Assembly: GCA_903892355.1 (NCBI GenBank)
Contig: CAITIE010000091.1
Location: 1 to 64,000, forward strand
Source: an uncultured Pirellula sp.
Lineage (GTDB): Bacteria > Planctomycetota > Planctomycetia > Pirellulales > Pirellulaceae
Direction: 5' to 3'
DNA: 64,000 bases
A program made the translations under genes and the position numbers. Positions 53,644 to 62,833 of the stretch are shown in pieces. The notes under the pieces are model-generated. The model was not told the DNA's origin. It saw only the letters and a list, made by a program, of their open reading frames with translations, and made no database searches. Numbering within the stretch: the stretch's first letter is position 1; every line of letters begins with the position of its first letter.

Positions 53644-55263
53644 ATGCGAATAGCGATTGTTGTTTTGTTCATGCTCACGGCCTGGAGCATGAAACTGGCC
53701 AACCAGTCAACCGCTGCCCAAGGAGCATCAACCAAGAAGCCTAACTTCTTGATTGCGTTCGCCGACGACTGGGGACGATTCGCCAGCATCTACGCAAGCA
53801 TTGATCGCTACCCAGAGCTTCAGCGATTGGTCCGTACGCCGAATTTCGATCGGATCGCAGCCCGAGGCGTATTGTTCCGATCGGCCTTTGTTTCTGCCCC
53901 AAGTTGCACCCCCTGCCGGAGCGCCCTTCTTTCTGGGCAGCATTTTTGGCGAACGGGTCGAGGAGCGATTTTGCAAGGTGCCGTTTGGGATCCAGCGATC
54001 CCCAGCTTTCCCCATCTGCTCAAGGATGCAGGCTATTGCATCGGCGAAACCTTCAAAGTCTGGAGTCCGGGAACCCCTGGGGATGCACCGTTTGGGGGTG
54101 GCAAGTTCGCGTTCGAAAAAACCGGAGGACGATTCAATCAATTCTCAGAATCGGTGACCAAGGACTTGCGGGCCGGTGGGGATGTTCAAGCCTTTAAAAA
54201 GAAAATCGTCGATTTAGCGGTCGCTAATTTCGACGAGTTCCTTCAACGCCGACCTGCGGAGCAACCCTTTTGTTACTGGTTCGGACCGACCAACGTCCAC
54301 CGCAAGTGGGTTCGTGGTTCTGGAAAAGAACTATGGGGTTATGAACCTGATGACTTCCAAGGCAAACTGCCACCCTTCCTGCCTGATGTACCGGAGGTTC
54401 GCGAGGATCTGGCCGATTACTTCGGAGAGATTGCCGCCTGGGATATGGCCTTGGGCGGTTTGCTCGAAAACCTCGAACGGGCAGGGGAGTTGGACTCGAC
54501 CTGGATCGTCGTCAGCGGTGACCATGGTCCACCTGGGTTTCCTCATGGAAAATGCAATCTGTACGACTTTGGTGCCAGCGTCTCTCTAGCGATCTGCGGT
54601 CCTGGAGTGTCCGGTGGACGCGTCTGCGACGACTTGATCAGTTTGACCGATATCGCACCGACATTGCTCGAGGCATCAGGGATCGACCGCCCCGAAAGTA
54701 TGACCGGTATGAGCTTGGTCGCATTGCTACAAAGCCACCAAAGTGACCGTATCGAACCTCAACGCGATGCCGTCTTCATCGGGCGAGAGAGGCACGTCGA
54801 ATCGGCTAGAGCCGACTATTCACCCTACCCCCAACGCGCTATCCGAACTCACGATTTCCTTTACATCGTCAACTTCAAGCCGGAGCGGTGGCCCTTGGGA
54901 GATCCCTATCGGCTCGACGGAGATAATCCTCCGACGGATACTGAAGTCGCCGAGACGACGCGGGTGACGCTACCCGACGAAGATGCAGGGCCAACCAAAG
55001 CGTGGATGGTGTCTCATCGCAACGATCCACGATGGAAACCGTACTTCGAACGCGCTTATGGCAAACGCCCTCGCGAAGAACTCTACGATCTGCGTCAGGA
55101 TCCTTACCAAATGATCAACGTCGCCGCCGATCCTCAGTACGCAGCAGATCGGGATCGATTGGAGAAACGATTGATGGATGAGTTGCACCGAACTGGAGAC
55201 CCCCGGGTAATCGACCAAGGCCGATACTTCGAGAATCCACCATTATCTGGACCGGTGAAGTAA
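53644..55263 (+). CDS. Secreted Cys-type sulfatase
   Basis: A 539-residue arylsulfatase-family enzyme. A signal peptide (IAIVVLFMLTAWSMKLANQ) precedes the metal site NFLIAFADDWG and the modification motif CTPCRSALLSG, where Cys88 in C-x-P-x-R would become formylglycine. GDHGPPGFPHGKCNLYDFG and LYDLRQDPYQMINVA are further family blocks. It hydrolyses sulfate esters, probably of polysaccharides in marine or aquatic material. No maturase is in the window. It follows the esterase in the same direction with a 145-bp gap. Confidence 0.93.
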   Translation: MRIAIVVLFMLTAWSMKLANQSTAAQGASTKKPNFLIAFADDWGRFASIYASIDRYPELQRLVRTPNFDRIAARGVLFRSAFVSAPSCTPCRSALLSGQHFWRTGRGAILQGAVWDPAIPSFPHLLKDAGYCIGETFKVWSPGTPGDAPFGGGKFAFEKTGGRFNQFSESVTKDLRAGGDVQAFKKKIVDLAVANFDEFLQRRPAEQPFCYWFGPTNVHRKWVRGSGKELWGYEPDDFQGKLPPFLPDVPEVREDLADYFGEIAAWDMALGGLLENLERAGELDSTWIVVSGDHGPPGFPHGKCNLYDFGASVSLAICGPGVSGGRVCDDLISLTDIAPTLLEASGIDRPESMTGMSLVALLQSHQSDRIEPQRDAVFIGRERHVESARADYSPYPQRAIRTHDFLYIVNFKPERWPLGDPYRLDGDNPPTDTEVAETTRVTLPDEDAGPTKAWMVSHRNDPRWKPYFERAYGKRPREELYDLRQDPYQMINVAADPQYAADRDRLEKRLMDELHRTGDPRVIDQGRYFENPPLSGPVK

Positions 55264-55273
55264 AACTTGTAAC

Positions 55274-55290
55274 ATCCCCTAAAAGGGGAT
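55274..55290. terminator. Possible bidirectional hairpin between convergent genes
   Basis: ATCCCCT (55274-55280) and AGGGGAT (55284-55290) form a 7-bp stem with AAA loop between the sulfatase and the spermidine-synthase-like gene. There is no T-run, so a termination role is tentative. Confidence 0.4.
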
Positions 55291-55302
55291 AAGCGAGTCA
55301 CG

Positions 55303-56325
55303 CTAGAGCTTCACCCCACGGATCGCGTGAATGGGACTACCGAAATCATCCGTCCACGGTTGTAGCGATTCAGGAACTGTCACCGGAACAGCCCCCTCTA
55401 GCTTCGGAAGGGATGCAATAGGCGGGAAGAGCAATAGCCAACGGACCGTGGACCGGTTTGCCCGTTCAACTTGGCCATTTTGATTTTGACTGGCTTGGTT
55501 TCTTTCCAGGGGACTCTCGATCAAGACGGGCAGCCTCTGGCACCGCTGTGCGATTTTGTACAGCACTGGAGCCAGATCGAGATTTCGATTGGTGATATTC
55601 ATCGCGATGAGCCCATCGGTGGAAAGCCGTTTTTTGTAGAGCTCGATCGCTTCGACGGTCAGCAAGTGCATCGGCAGGGAATCATTGGAAAACGCGTCCA
55701 CGACGAGGAGATCGAGCAATGGTTCCTTTCCGTTTTTCCCTTCTTCAGCAAGCAATCTGCGACCATCCCCCATCCGGATTTCGGTGAGTCCAGGGTGGGC
55801 TGATAGGTAGTGGAAGTATTCCTCGGCAACGGATCGCACCGCTGGGCTTACTTCGTAGTAGACCAGATGATCTTCGGGATTTGCATAAAGCGAAAGGGAA
55901 CCCGTTCCAAGACCGATGATCCCTACGCGACGTGGCGATGCAGAGTTATCGTGAATCCACTGCCACGCTTTTGCAACACCAGAGTTTGTCTGGTAGTACA
56001 TCGTTTGGTTTGGATCCAACGGGCCTTGGAGCGGTTCCGATCCATGCTGGGTTTGACCGTGCAACATCGTTCGCAAGCCGCGATTGGGTTGCTCGACCAC
56101 ACTCACAACCCCATAAAAATCTCGTTGACGGGCAAGTACCGGATCGATGCTTTGCACGTTCATATGCGTCGCTAACACACCGACCAAAAAAATAGCCGCG
56201 AGCATCGTGACTGGCCAACGGAATCGACGGACCCAAACATCGTTTCGTATTTGCGGAAACATCAACGATCCATAATGAAGTGCGATGACACAGCACCGAG
56301 CGAGAGCCCAACGTGCAATTCCCAA
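55303..56325 (-). CDS. Spermidine-synthase-like C-terminal half of a membrane-bound aminopropyltransferase homologue
   Basis: 340 residues that begin with the last one or two TM segments (CCVIALHYGSLMF; WPVTMLAAIFLVGVLA) and continue into the SAM-binding domain. The domain shows RQRDFYGVVSVVEQPNRGLRTMLHGQTQHG, VGIIGLGTGSLSLY, YYEVSPAVRSVAEEYF and LLVVDAFSNDSLPMHLLT. The family is normally one fused protein with an N-terminal MFS-like membrane domain. Here that domain is encoded by the overlapping upstream frame (56262-57428), and this frame has only a TTG near its start, so it may be the 3' part of a frameshifted gene. Function as a spermidine synthase is unproven. Confidence 0.7.
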   Translation of the reverse strand: MGIARWALARCCVIALHYGSLMFPQIRNDVWVRRFRWPVTMLAAIFLVGVLATHMNVQSIDPVLARQRDFYGVVSVVEQPNRGLRTMLHGQTQHGSEPLQGPLDPNQTMYYQTNSGVAKAWQWIHDNSASPRRVGIIGLGTGSLSLYANPEDHLVYYEVSPAVRSVAEEYFHYLSAHPGLTEIRMGDGRRLLAEEGKNGKEPLLDLLVVDAFSNDSLPMHLLTVEAIELYKKRLSTDGLIAMNITNRNLDLAPVLYKIAQRCQRLPVLIESPLERNQASQNQNGQVERANRSTVRWLLLFPPIASLPKLEGAVPVTVPESLQPWTDDFGSPIHAIRGVKL

Positions 56326-57428
56326 AACTCATTGAAAATCCTGGGGGCGAGGATCGAAACGAAACCACATCCGAGTGCCCCACCCGAGGCGATGGCAAGA
56401 TAAAAACTGGTGATCCGTTGCGATGCGGGGCGCAGGGCATATAGCAGATTGTGGCATGCCAAGCTGATTGCAAAAACAACGACCATGTATCCAGCCACAA
56501 TCGCAATCCAAGGCAACCAGAGTTTGAAAATCAATAACAAGACAGCCAGGGATCCGCCGAAAAAGTAGAGGCACATGTGCGCCGCCCAGTTTTCGAGTCT
56601 GGGAGAGCGAAAGGCTATCCACCATGATGCCAAGTACATCGCCAATGGGATCACCCACAAGCCCGGCACGACAATTCCGGTTTGGGAAGCGTTGCTCGTG
56701 GATGCGGATAGCACAATCGACGAACATGCAGAGAGCGAGAGCCATGCTAAGAAGTTCCGATCGCCCAGCAGGAAGGATTCCCGCACCCCCTGGGATCTTT
56801 CCGGGACCTGACCTCCATGTTTCAATTGCCACGTCGCCGCACGGAGAATGATGGCTGTGTGTGCCAACAGACCGAGCGACAGTATGGCAAATGCAATGCT
56901 CCACAACCCATTCTGTTGCGGCAAACCTAGGACAGGCTCGAAAAGGAACGGGTAGAGCAAGCAAGCGACGAGGGAGCCTAGGTTCGCTAACGAATACCAT
57001 CGATAGGGCTCGGTCCCGGCATGCGTGGTCACAAACCAATGCGACAGGAGTGGACTCGTGCTCGAAAGGACCAGGTAAGGGAGTCCAATGGCGAACGAGA
57101 GTTGTGCCAAGATATGCCAAACAGGCTCCCAATCCGATGGAACGAGTTCGACACCCCAGTCCGTCAACAGGTTCGACTGGATCGGCAGCCAGGCCCATGA
57201 AAGAATCACCAGCGCGAGGTGCAACCAGGTCTGCTGGCGAACGGAAAGCCACGTCGCAGACGTATAGGCATAGAGATAGCCCAGCAGCAATCCCGATTGA
57301 AAAAACAGAAGGCATGACGTCCAAACGTGGGAGCCTCCCCCCCACCATGGAAGCAACGTCTTTCCCATAATGGGCTGGACCAGAAACAACAAGAACGCGT
57401 TTGCGATTAGTAAAACACCCAGCCTCAT
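56262..57428 (-). CDS. MFS-like membrane half of the spermidine-synthase-like protein
   Basis: 388 residues with about ten TM helices: LLIANAFLLFLVQPIMGKTLLPWWGG (family hallmark), LQLFFQSGLLLGYLYAY-like LLFFQSGLLLGYLYAY, LAQLSFAIGLPYLVLSSTSPLLSHWF, WYSLANLGSLVACLLYPFLFEP. It ends soon after FNEFWELHVGLSLGAV, in the TM where the fused protein would continue with CCVIALHYGSLMF in another frame. The overlap with the downstream frame is 64 bp. A one-base indel around 56276-56300 would restore a ~700-residue product. Confidence 0.72.
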   Translation of the reverse strand: MRLGVLLIANAFLLFLVQPIMGKTLLPWWGGGSHVWTSCLLFFQSGLLLGYLYAYTSATWLSVRQQTWLHLALVILSWAWLPIQSNLLTDWGVELVPSDWEPVWHILAQLSFAIGLPYLVLSSTSPLLSHWFVTTHAGTEPYRWYSLANLGSLVACLLYPFLFEPVLGLPQQNGLWSIAFAILSLGLLAHTAIILRAATWQLKHGGQVPERSQGVRESFLLGDRNFLAWLSLSACSSIVLSASTSNASQTGIVVPGLWVIPLAMYLASWWIAFRSPRLENWAAHMCLYFFGGSLAVLLLIFKLWLPWIAIVAGYMVVVFAISLACHNLLYALRPASQRITSFYLAIASGGALGCGFVSILAPRIFNEFWELHVGLSLGAVSSHFIMDR

Positions 57429-57547
57429 TCGAACCGTCTCACAAATACTGCCCCACGTAGTCTGTCTGATTTTGCCTGTCTGATTCGGACTGCCTATTCG
57501 AGGTTTTAACCGTTCGCGATTCTAGTCCAATGGTTCGATCGCGGGGC

Positions 57548-58957
57548 CTACTCGCGAAAGACTTCGAGCTTGCCGCTTCGGATTGCTGCAATAAATTTTC
57601 CGAAATCCTGTTCCACTTGATCGGCATAAGCCACCGAGAATGACGCGATTGCCGTGTCGAATTTATCGCTCTTGCCAAGATAACCTGCGACTTCAGCTGC
57701 TTTTCCAGAGCGGGCGTGAGCATGTGCCAATGTCCAACCGCACCACTCGGCGTATTGCAACATTACCTTGGGAGTGAACATTTCCACCAACGGTTTGATC
57801 TTCATATCCTTGAGCTGACGGATAAAGAACTGACCGTTAACCCCTTCGGTCCATCCCAAGAATATATCGCTGGCGGCTTGCATCATCCGATATCCGTGCA
57901 CGATTCGCTCCCCGTGGTTGGCATGGTGACCTTTCGATGCGTATGGCTCGAGTACCGACGCTCGAGCTTGTTTAATCTGCAAGAACAACGGGTCGGAATC
58001 CGATGCCATCAGGAGTACGATTCCGCAGAGGGTTCCAACGCTGCCGACCCCAACCACTTTGAAGGCAATGTCCATCAATTGGAAACGATCGAGCAATTCA
58101 CGGCGATCCTCTTGGAGCGATTCGCGATACTTCTCGAATCCACGCAAGATATCTTTCCATTGCGCATGGTGCCCCTCATCCGCCCAGTGGAAGATTAGGG
58201 GCGGGTTGTCTTTGATCCGAACGAAACCATCGGTCAGGGTCGTTAGTTCCGGAAACTCTTTGGCCATCACGCTGTGTTCCCGCGCCTTTTCGAGTCGCTT
58301 TTCAGCCCGCTGTTTGGTTTCCTCGTCATGGATCGTCGGCAACAAATCCTCGACGTCAATCCGGTCGTACCACGTTTCCAACACGGTTTTCTCGCTGTAT
58401 TGCTGAGTCCGTTCCCGGTACGCCTCCACACAACGGTACGCGGATTCCATCGCCACCTGCTCATCAAAACCATTATGACGACCAGCCAATACAAAACTGG
58501 CAGCCAATCGTTTCACGTCCCACTCCCAAGGAGCTTTGAGCGTTTCATCCAAATCGTTGATATCAAAAATCATGCGTCGCTCAGGGGTCGCAAACGCTCC
58601 GAAGTTCAACAGATGGCAGTCTCCGCAAACTTGGACATCAATCCCTGAGGTTGGAGTATGCGCCAAGTCGGCCGCCATGTTCATCGCAGTACCACGGTAG
58701 AAAGCGAACGGCGACTCCATCATGCGAGCATGGCGAACCGGGACCAGTTGCTGCATGCGACCCACATTCGACTGCTCCAACAAGGTAACCGGATCCGGAC
58801 GATCGGCTCGAGGGGACCAAATCGCATGATCGCTACGCGGCGTTTTTTCACGCAGTTTTTTCCCATAATTGAGTCGCTCGTCGCGATGAATCAATGGCTC
58901 GCTCGGATGCCAATCGTTGCCAATACCAACCGCTTCGGTTGCCACAGGATGAGTCAT
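57548..58957 (-). CDS. DUF2252 family protein
   Basis: A 469-residue DUF2252 protein: RDERLNYGKKLREKTPRSDHAIW, SPFAFYRGTAMNMAADL, CGDCHLLNFGAFATPERRMIFDINDLDETLKAPWEWDVKRLAASF, VGVGSVGTLCGIVLLMAS and SKGHHANHGERIVHGYRMMQAASD. The family has a kinase-like (aminoglycoside-phosphotransferase) resemblance, with the CGDCHLLNFG block like a catalytic loop, but no established substrate. ATG 58957 is preferred over an upstream start at 59002. Confidence 0.88.
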   Translation of the reverse strand: MTHPVATEAVGIGNDWHPSEPLIHRDERLNYGKKLREKTPRSDHAIWSPRADRPDPVTLLEQSNVGRMQQLVPVRHARMMESPFAFYRGTAMNMAADLAHTPTSGIDVQVCGDCHLLNFGAFATPERRMIFDINDLDETLKAPWEWDVKRLAASFVLAGRHNGFDEQVAMESAYRCVEAYRERTQQYSEKTVLETWYDRIDVEDLLPTIHDEETKQRAEKRLEKAREHSVMAKEFPELTTLTDGFVRIKDNPPLIFHWADEGHHAQWKDILRGFEKYRESLQEDRRELLDRFQLMDIAFKVVGVGSVGTLCGIVLLMASDSDPLFLQIKQARASVLEPYASKGHHANHGERIVHGYRMMQAASDIFLGWTEGVNGQFFIRQLKDMKIKPLVEMFTPKVMLQYAEWCGWTLAHAHARSGKAAEVAGYLGKSDKFDTAIASFSVAYADQVEQDFGKFIAAIRSGKLEVFRE

Positions 58958-59047
58958 GATGCTATTTTCTTTCGATGCATAGGTGGAGGAGGAATAAACC
59001 ACGGACGAAGCAGCAACGGTACCCCTGGGTAATGGGTCATCGAGTTA

Positions 59048-59845
59048 CTAAGAACCGGACTTTACTGCGTTAGCTGCGTTTTGGTTCATGCTGTTTTTCA
59101 AGTCGATCAGTGGTTGTTGGCTGACTCTCAAAAAACCATCTTGAGGCCGGTCGAGATCGATGATCAGTGCTGCGATCGCAGAAAAACCGAACACCAACAT
59201 GATGACCGCGAGTGATCGTCGGGACTTCGTTACGCCTTCTTGGTAACCAACACCAGCCATCGCCAATAAAGCAAGCGATCCCAGTGCAATCCAAAGAACG
59301 AGCGGCAACCGACTTCGAAGCCCGATGAGCACACGTTCGGCATGAACATCGATGACCTCATTGAGCGACTGAACGAATAGACTGACCATCAAGGAGTCTG
59401 GAGATTGCCTGGAAACATCAATCGCCTTTTCCCATAATTGCCGATGGGATTGTTCGGCATGGGCCAACAATTTCTTCGTATCGCGGGTCTCGATGACCTC
59501 CAGTCGATCCTCGACGTAGTCTCGCAGTTCCTGCTGGATCGCGATGGTACTTGAAGGTAGCAATTCGGAGCGGAGGTAGGTGGTACCAATGGCGTTGGCT
59601 TCTTTGAGCACCAAGGTGCGCTTTTCTTCGAAACGGGAAGCAGCTAGACCAAAGGTGAAGGCGAGCAAGAATGCGAGCAACCCCAACGTTGCCCCCACCA
59701 TCGTACCGACAACTTGTTCTTTCTCATCCGGACATCGTCGCTGACGCAACAAGCCCACTCGATAGCCGATTTCCACGGAGACGCTCAGGGAGCCGACGAT
59801 CAAAAGCGTCACACACCAAATTGGTACGGAATCCAGCGACATCAT
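59048..59845 (-). CDS. DUF4239 bestrophin-like membrane protein
   Basis: A 265-residue protein: an N-terminal TM (WCVTLLIVGSLSVSVEIGYRVG), then the characteristic VGTMVGATLGLLAFLLAFTFGLAASRFEEKRTLVLKEANAIGTTYLR, a helical middle, and two C-terminal TM helices (RLPLVLWIALGSLALLAMAGVGY; VIMLVFGFSAIAALIIDL). The family is annotated bestrophin-like, but ion transport is unproven. GGGAGGG precedes the start; ATG 59842 is equally possible. It lies 90 bp upstream of the DUF2252 gene in the same direction. Confidence 0.8.
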   Translation of the reverse strand: MMSLDSVPIWCVTLLIVGSLSVSVEIGYRVGLLRQRRCPDEKEQVVGTMVGATLGLLAFLLAFTFGLAASRFEEKRTLVLKEANAIGTTYLRSELLPSSTIAIQQELRDYVEDRLEVIETRDTKKLLAHAEQSHRQLWEKAIDVSRQSPDSLMVSLFVQSLNEVIDVHAERVLIGLRSRLPLVLWIALGSLALLAMAGVGYQEGVTKSRRSLAVIMLVFGFSAIAALIIDLDRPQDGFLRVSQQPLIDLKNSMNQNAANAVKSGS

Positions 59846-60102
59846 CCCTCCCGCTCCTAGCAGATCGTTCGGAAAATCAACCGGGCCCGCACCCGTTCGG
59901 CATACTGAAGTAGCTAAGCAACAATGACGTGCCAGTTATCAATAAGCCAATGAGCGAACAAGCTCTGGCTGCGTTGATCAACGGTTAATTATCAAGGAAT
60001 AGCGATCGCGCCGGGGGATGAAAGTTGAGATATTCTGGCAAATAACCTGCCAGCGATGCTTCCTTGAGAATCTGAAAGGCAAAGCAAATCGAAGCCCAGA
60101 AA

Positions 60103-60471
60103 TTAAGCGGCGCGACGGACTGGGAACTCAACACTGGTTTCCGTCGCAGGCGCGCCGGTGGGAGCACTGACCGGAACACTGATCGGAGCACTGACCGGAA
60201 CACTGATCGGTGAACTACAGAAATCATGCACCGATTTCGTATCCAGCAACGAGCCGTCTTGGGCGTAGAGCTTGATCTGCTGCTCGTCGATGAACCAAAC
60301 CAAGCTGTAGCCATGCAATGAGAAGCGGCGTCCGCAGTACGACCCATCTCGAATCAAGGTCGTCTCTAACATGCCCGTTTCCACCGTGGTCGACGGAGTG
60401 ATCATGCCCGCGCGACGACGAACCATCTCGCGAAAGTTTTTTCGAACTGCATCGACAGGTGTGAAATTCAT
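60103..60471 (-). CDS. Small hypothetical protein with SVPVSAPI repeats
   Basis: 122 residues from MNFTPVDAVRKNF. The N-terminal ~80 residues look globular (MLETTLIRDGSYCGRRFSLHGYSLVWFIDEQQIKLYAQDGSLL). The C-terminal tail repeats PISVPVSA, encoded by two perfect 24-bp units at 60161-60184 and 60185-60208. A GTG at 60489 would add six residues. The family is not recognised. The 59846-60102 gap contains nothing else of note. Confidence 0.55.
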   Translation of the reverse strand: MNFTPVDAVRKNFREMVRRRAGMITPSTTVETGMLETTLIRDGSYCGRRFSLHGYSLVWFIDEQQIKLYAQDGSLLDTKSVHDFCSSPISVPVSAPISVPVSAPTGAPATETSVEFPVRRAA

Positions 60472-60645
60472 GCTTTTCGGTATCGGCACGAACAGTTAAC
60501 AAGTTTGTCGCAATTGGGAATGTCGTTACAGATTACGGCGATTGCCCCTCGAGAAAAGTGGATTTAGTTAAGCTTGGACGGTTGTATCGACCGATCCCAT
60601 TGAGGTGAGTTTGCTTCCTCTACGCAAGCCAACTGGAAAAACAAA

Positions 60646-61572
60646 ATGCAAGCATACTTATCTCCTGTTGCGGCCCAAGCTCTCGAGATGGAACTGGACG
60701 GGGAGCAAGTCCGGTTCGTGCATCGCTGGACTCCCAGCGATGGTACACCTTGGGGTGCTATGACGATCATCCATGGTTTTGGGGATCACGGTGCGCGGTT
60801 TGCTGGCATGGCGACAAGCCTAGCGAGTTTAGGATTGGCAGTCACAGCGATCGACTTGATTGGTCACGGCCGCAGTCCCGGTCGTCGGGGCGTGATCGGG
60901 TCCTACGACCAAATGCTTGACGAGGTGGACCGAGCCGTTCGTTGGACCGAGGGCCTTTTTCCTCGCATTCCCCAATTTTTGTTTGGGCAAAGCATGGGAG
61001 GTAATCTCGTCATCAATTGGTTGCTCAGGCGCGGGACGAACGGTGTTCCACTCCGGGGGGCCATCGTGGGTTCACCGATGCTGAAAGCATCGAACATGCC
61101 CCAAGAAAAAATCATGAACGCTGGGCGATGGCTCGCCAAACGCGTTCCCAACTTGCGGATCCCGACCCCTGTGCAGGTCAATAAACTGAGCCAAAACAGG
61201 CAGGCCCAAGACGCCTACTTGCGGGATCCATGGGTTCACCGATCGATGTCGTTGCGTCTTGCCGCTTGCTTGATCGATAGCGGTTTGTGGGCCATCGAGA
61301 ATGCATCCCAACTCCCCATACCCATGCTGCTCATGCATGGGACCGATGACCAGCTGACCTGCCCAACCGGGACCGAAGAGTTTTGCCAAAGGGCGGGTGG
61401 CCTGGCGACATATTCCTCGTGGTTGAATTGCCGTCACGATTTGCACGACGAACCCGTTCGAGAGCAAGTCTTTGCGAAAATGACCGATTGGCTCAAAAGC
61501 CGATGCATTACATCCTACAGGCTCCACCCTCCAGTGCGGATTGCTTCAGCCCCAGTTCCCTTGGCCGCGTGA
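60646..61572 (+). CDS. Alpha/beta hydrolase, monoacylglycerol-lipase-like
   Basis: A 308-residue Hydrolase_4 (serine aminopeptidase S33 / monoglyceride lipase-like) protein. The oxyanion loop is IIHGFGDHGARFAGMA, the strand-helix TAIDLIGHGRSPGRRG is diagnostic, the nucleophile is in FGQSMGGNLVINW, the acid in LLMHGTDDQLTCP, and the His in NCRHDLHDEP. It probably cleaves lipid esters in the cytoplasm; no signal peptide is visible. Confidence 0.85.
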   Translation: MQAYLSPVAAQALEMELDGEQVRFVHRWTPSDGTPWGAMTIIHGFGDHGARFAGMATSLASLGLAVTAIDLIGHGRSPGRRGVIGSYDQMLDEVDRAVRWTEGLFPRIPQFLFGQSMGGNLVINWLLRRGTNGVPLRGAIVGSPMLKASNMPQEKIMNAGRWLAKRVPNLRIPTPVQVNKLSQNRQAQDAYLRDPWVHRSMSLRLAACLIDSGLWAIENASQLPIPMLLMHGTDDQLTCPTGTEEFCQRAGGLATYSSWLNCRHDLHDEPVREQVFAKMTDWLKSRCITSYRLHPPVRIASAPVPLAA

Positions 61573-61928
61573 CGTGCAACAGCATTTCCGTCCGGTCTTG
61601 GTAAACAAGGATCTGCCCAGTTGCCGTGCAGTTTGGAAGCCCTTCGACAGGGCGGTCTAATGGGAAAAGCCCGGCGGGAAAATGCCTGGCGCGCGAATTT
61701 GGGGTCAGACGATCGATCCGAGGGGCTTTCCCCATTCTGGTACTAAATGCAAGTCCTAGCCCGAAACCAACGATTCTCGGCCAATGCGGCTCGCGGATAG
61801 TTTCGTTGCCTTCTTCAAGAATCGGGGCCGTCTGTTAGTAACTCGGGCTCCTGTTAGTATTGAGGGATCGTTGGGGAACTCCTATACTACCCCCTTTGAA
61901 TTGCAGGAATTTTAGCGAAGTCATCGCC
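61573..61928. other. Gene-free stretch upstream of the TPR gene
   Basis: 356 bp with no supportable frame. CTGTTAGTA recurs at 61831-61839 and 61851-61859; otherwise nothing is recognised. It should contain the promoter for the downstream gene. Confidence 0.45.
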
Positions 61929-62750
61929 ATGAAAAGTGAACGCAGCCAAGTTCAAGAGTCCGATTTATTGGCAGACAAGATCGAGCAATTCGTGGCTCAG
62001 ATCAAGCCGTACTTGCCAGCGGCCCTGGGTGTGACCGCAGTCGCGATCCTGGGAATGCTCGGGTACGGGTTTTACACCAGCCAAATTGAAACACGGGCTG
62101 CAAGGGCGTGGACCGACTTTTACTTCTCCGACACGCAGTCTCAGGATCTCGAAGCGATTTCGAAGGATTTTGCAGATACATCGGCTGGTCCGTGGGCTCG
62201 ATTGACCGCGGGCGATGCGAACATGTCCAAGGCGATGGAAAAGTGGAACTTGGACAAGAACCTCTCCGACCAGTTTTTCCAGCAAGCGGTGGATGATTAT
62301 CGGGAAGTGGCGATCCGGGCGACCGATTCCTTCGTGAAGAGCCGTGCGTTGCATGGTCTGGGACAAGCCCTTGAGGGACTTGGGCAACGGACCGAGGCTC
62401 TCGCGGAATACCAAAAGATCACAACACTCACAGGACTCGGAGCCGAGTTCATCGCCGAAATCAATCAGCGGATCAATTGGCTCGATAGCAAAGACGGGAA
62501 AGAGTTCTTCGCGTGGTACACCGAAAAGCGCACCAACGCACCAGCTTCCGCAACGGGTGGAGCGGGATTGCCAGGACTTCCCAACCTACCCAACTTCAGC
62601 TTCCCTCCGACCGGCTCATCGCCTACTGTTCCTCCAGGTGCGCCAGCTGCAGAGACTCCAGCTGCAGAGCCACCTGCCGCCGAACCAGCTCCCGCACCGG
62701 AACCAGCTGCTGGCACGCCAGCGGGTGCAGAGCCCGCCGATAAACCTTAA
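61929..62750 (+). CDS. TPR-containing membrane protein (YfgM-like)
   Basis: 273 residues from MKSERSQVQESD. One TM helix (YLPAALGVTAVAILGMLGYGFY, about residues 30-55) is followed by a periplasmic helical region with TPR-like repeats (WARLTAGDANMSKAMEKW, FFQQAVDDYREVAIRA, RALHGLGQALEGLGQRTEALAEYQKI). The tail is Pro/Ala-rich low complexity (AAETPAAEPPAAEPAPAPEP). The architecture matches YfgM/tetratricopeptide envelope chaperone-like proteins. The start is chosen at the ATG directly before the soluble N-terminus; the frame is open to 61860. Confidence 0.7.
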   Translation: MKSERSQVQESDLLADKIEQFVAQIKPYLPAALGVTAVAILGMLGYGFYTSQIETRAARAWTDFYFSDTQSQDLEAISKDFADTSAGPWARLTAGDANMSKAMEKWNLDKNLSDQFFQQAVDDYREVAIRATDSFVKSRALHGLGQALEGLGQRTEALAEYQKITTLTGLGAEFIAEINQRINWLDSKDGKEFFAWYTEKRTNAPASATGGAGLPGLPNLPNFSFPPTGSSPTVPPGAPAAETPAAEPPAAEPAPAPEPAAGTPAGAEPADKP

Positions 62751-62833
62751 TCCCTTTCCTTCCTCGCATCTAACCTGGGCCCTTCTGTGGGTGGTCCAAT
62801 CTGGTTCAGCGAGATCAAGCGTTGAGCCATTGC

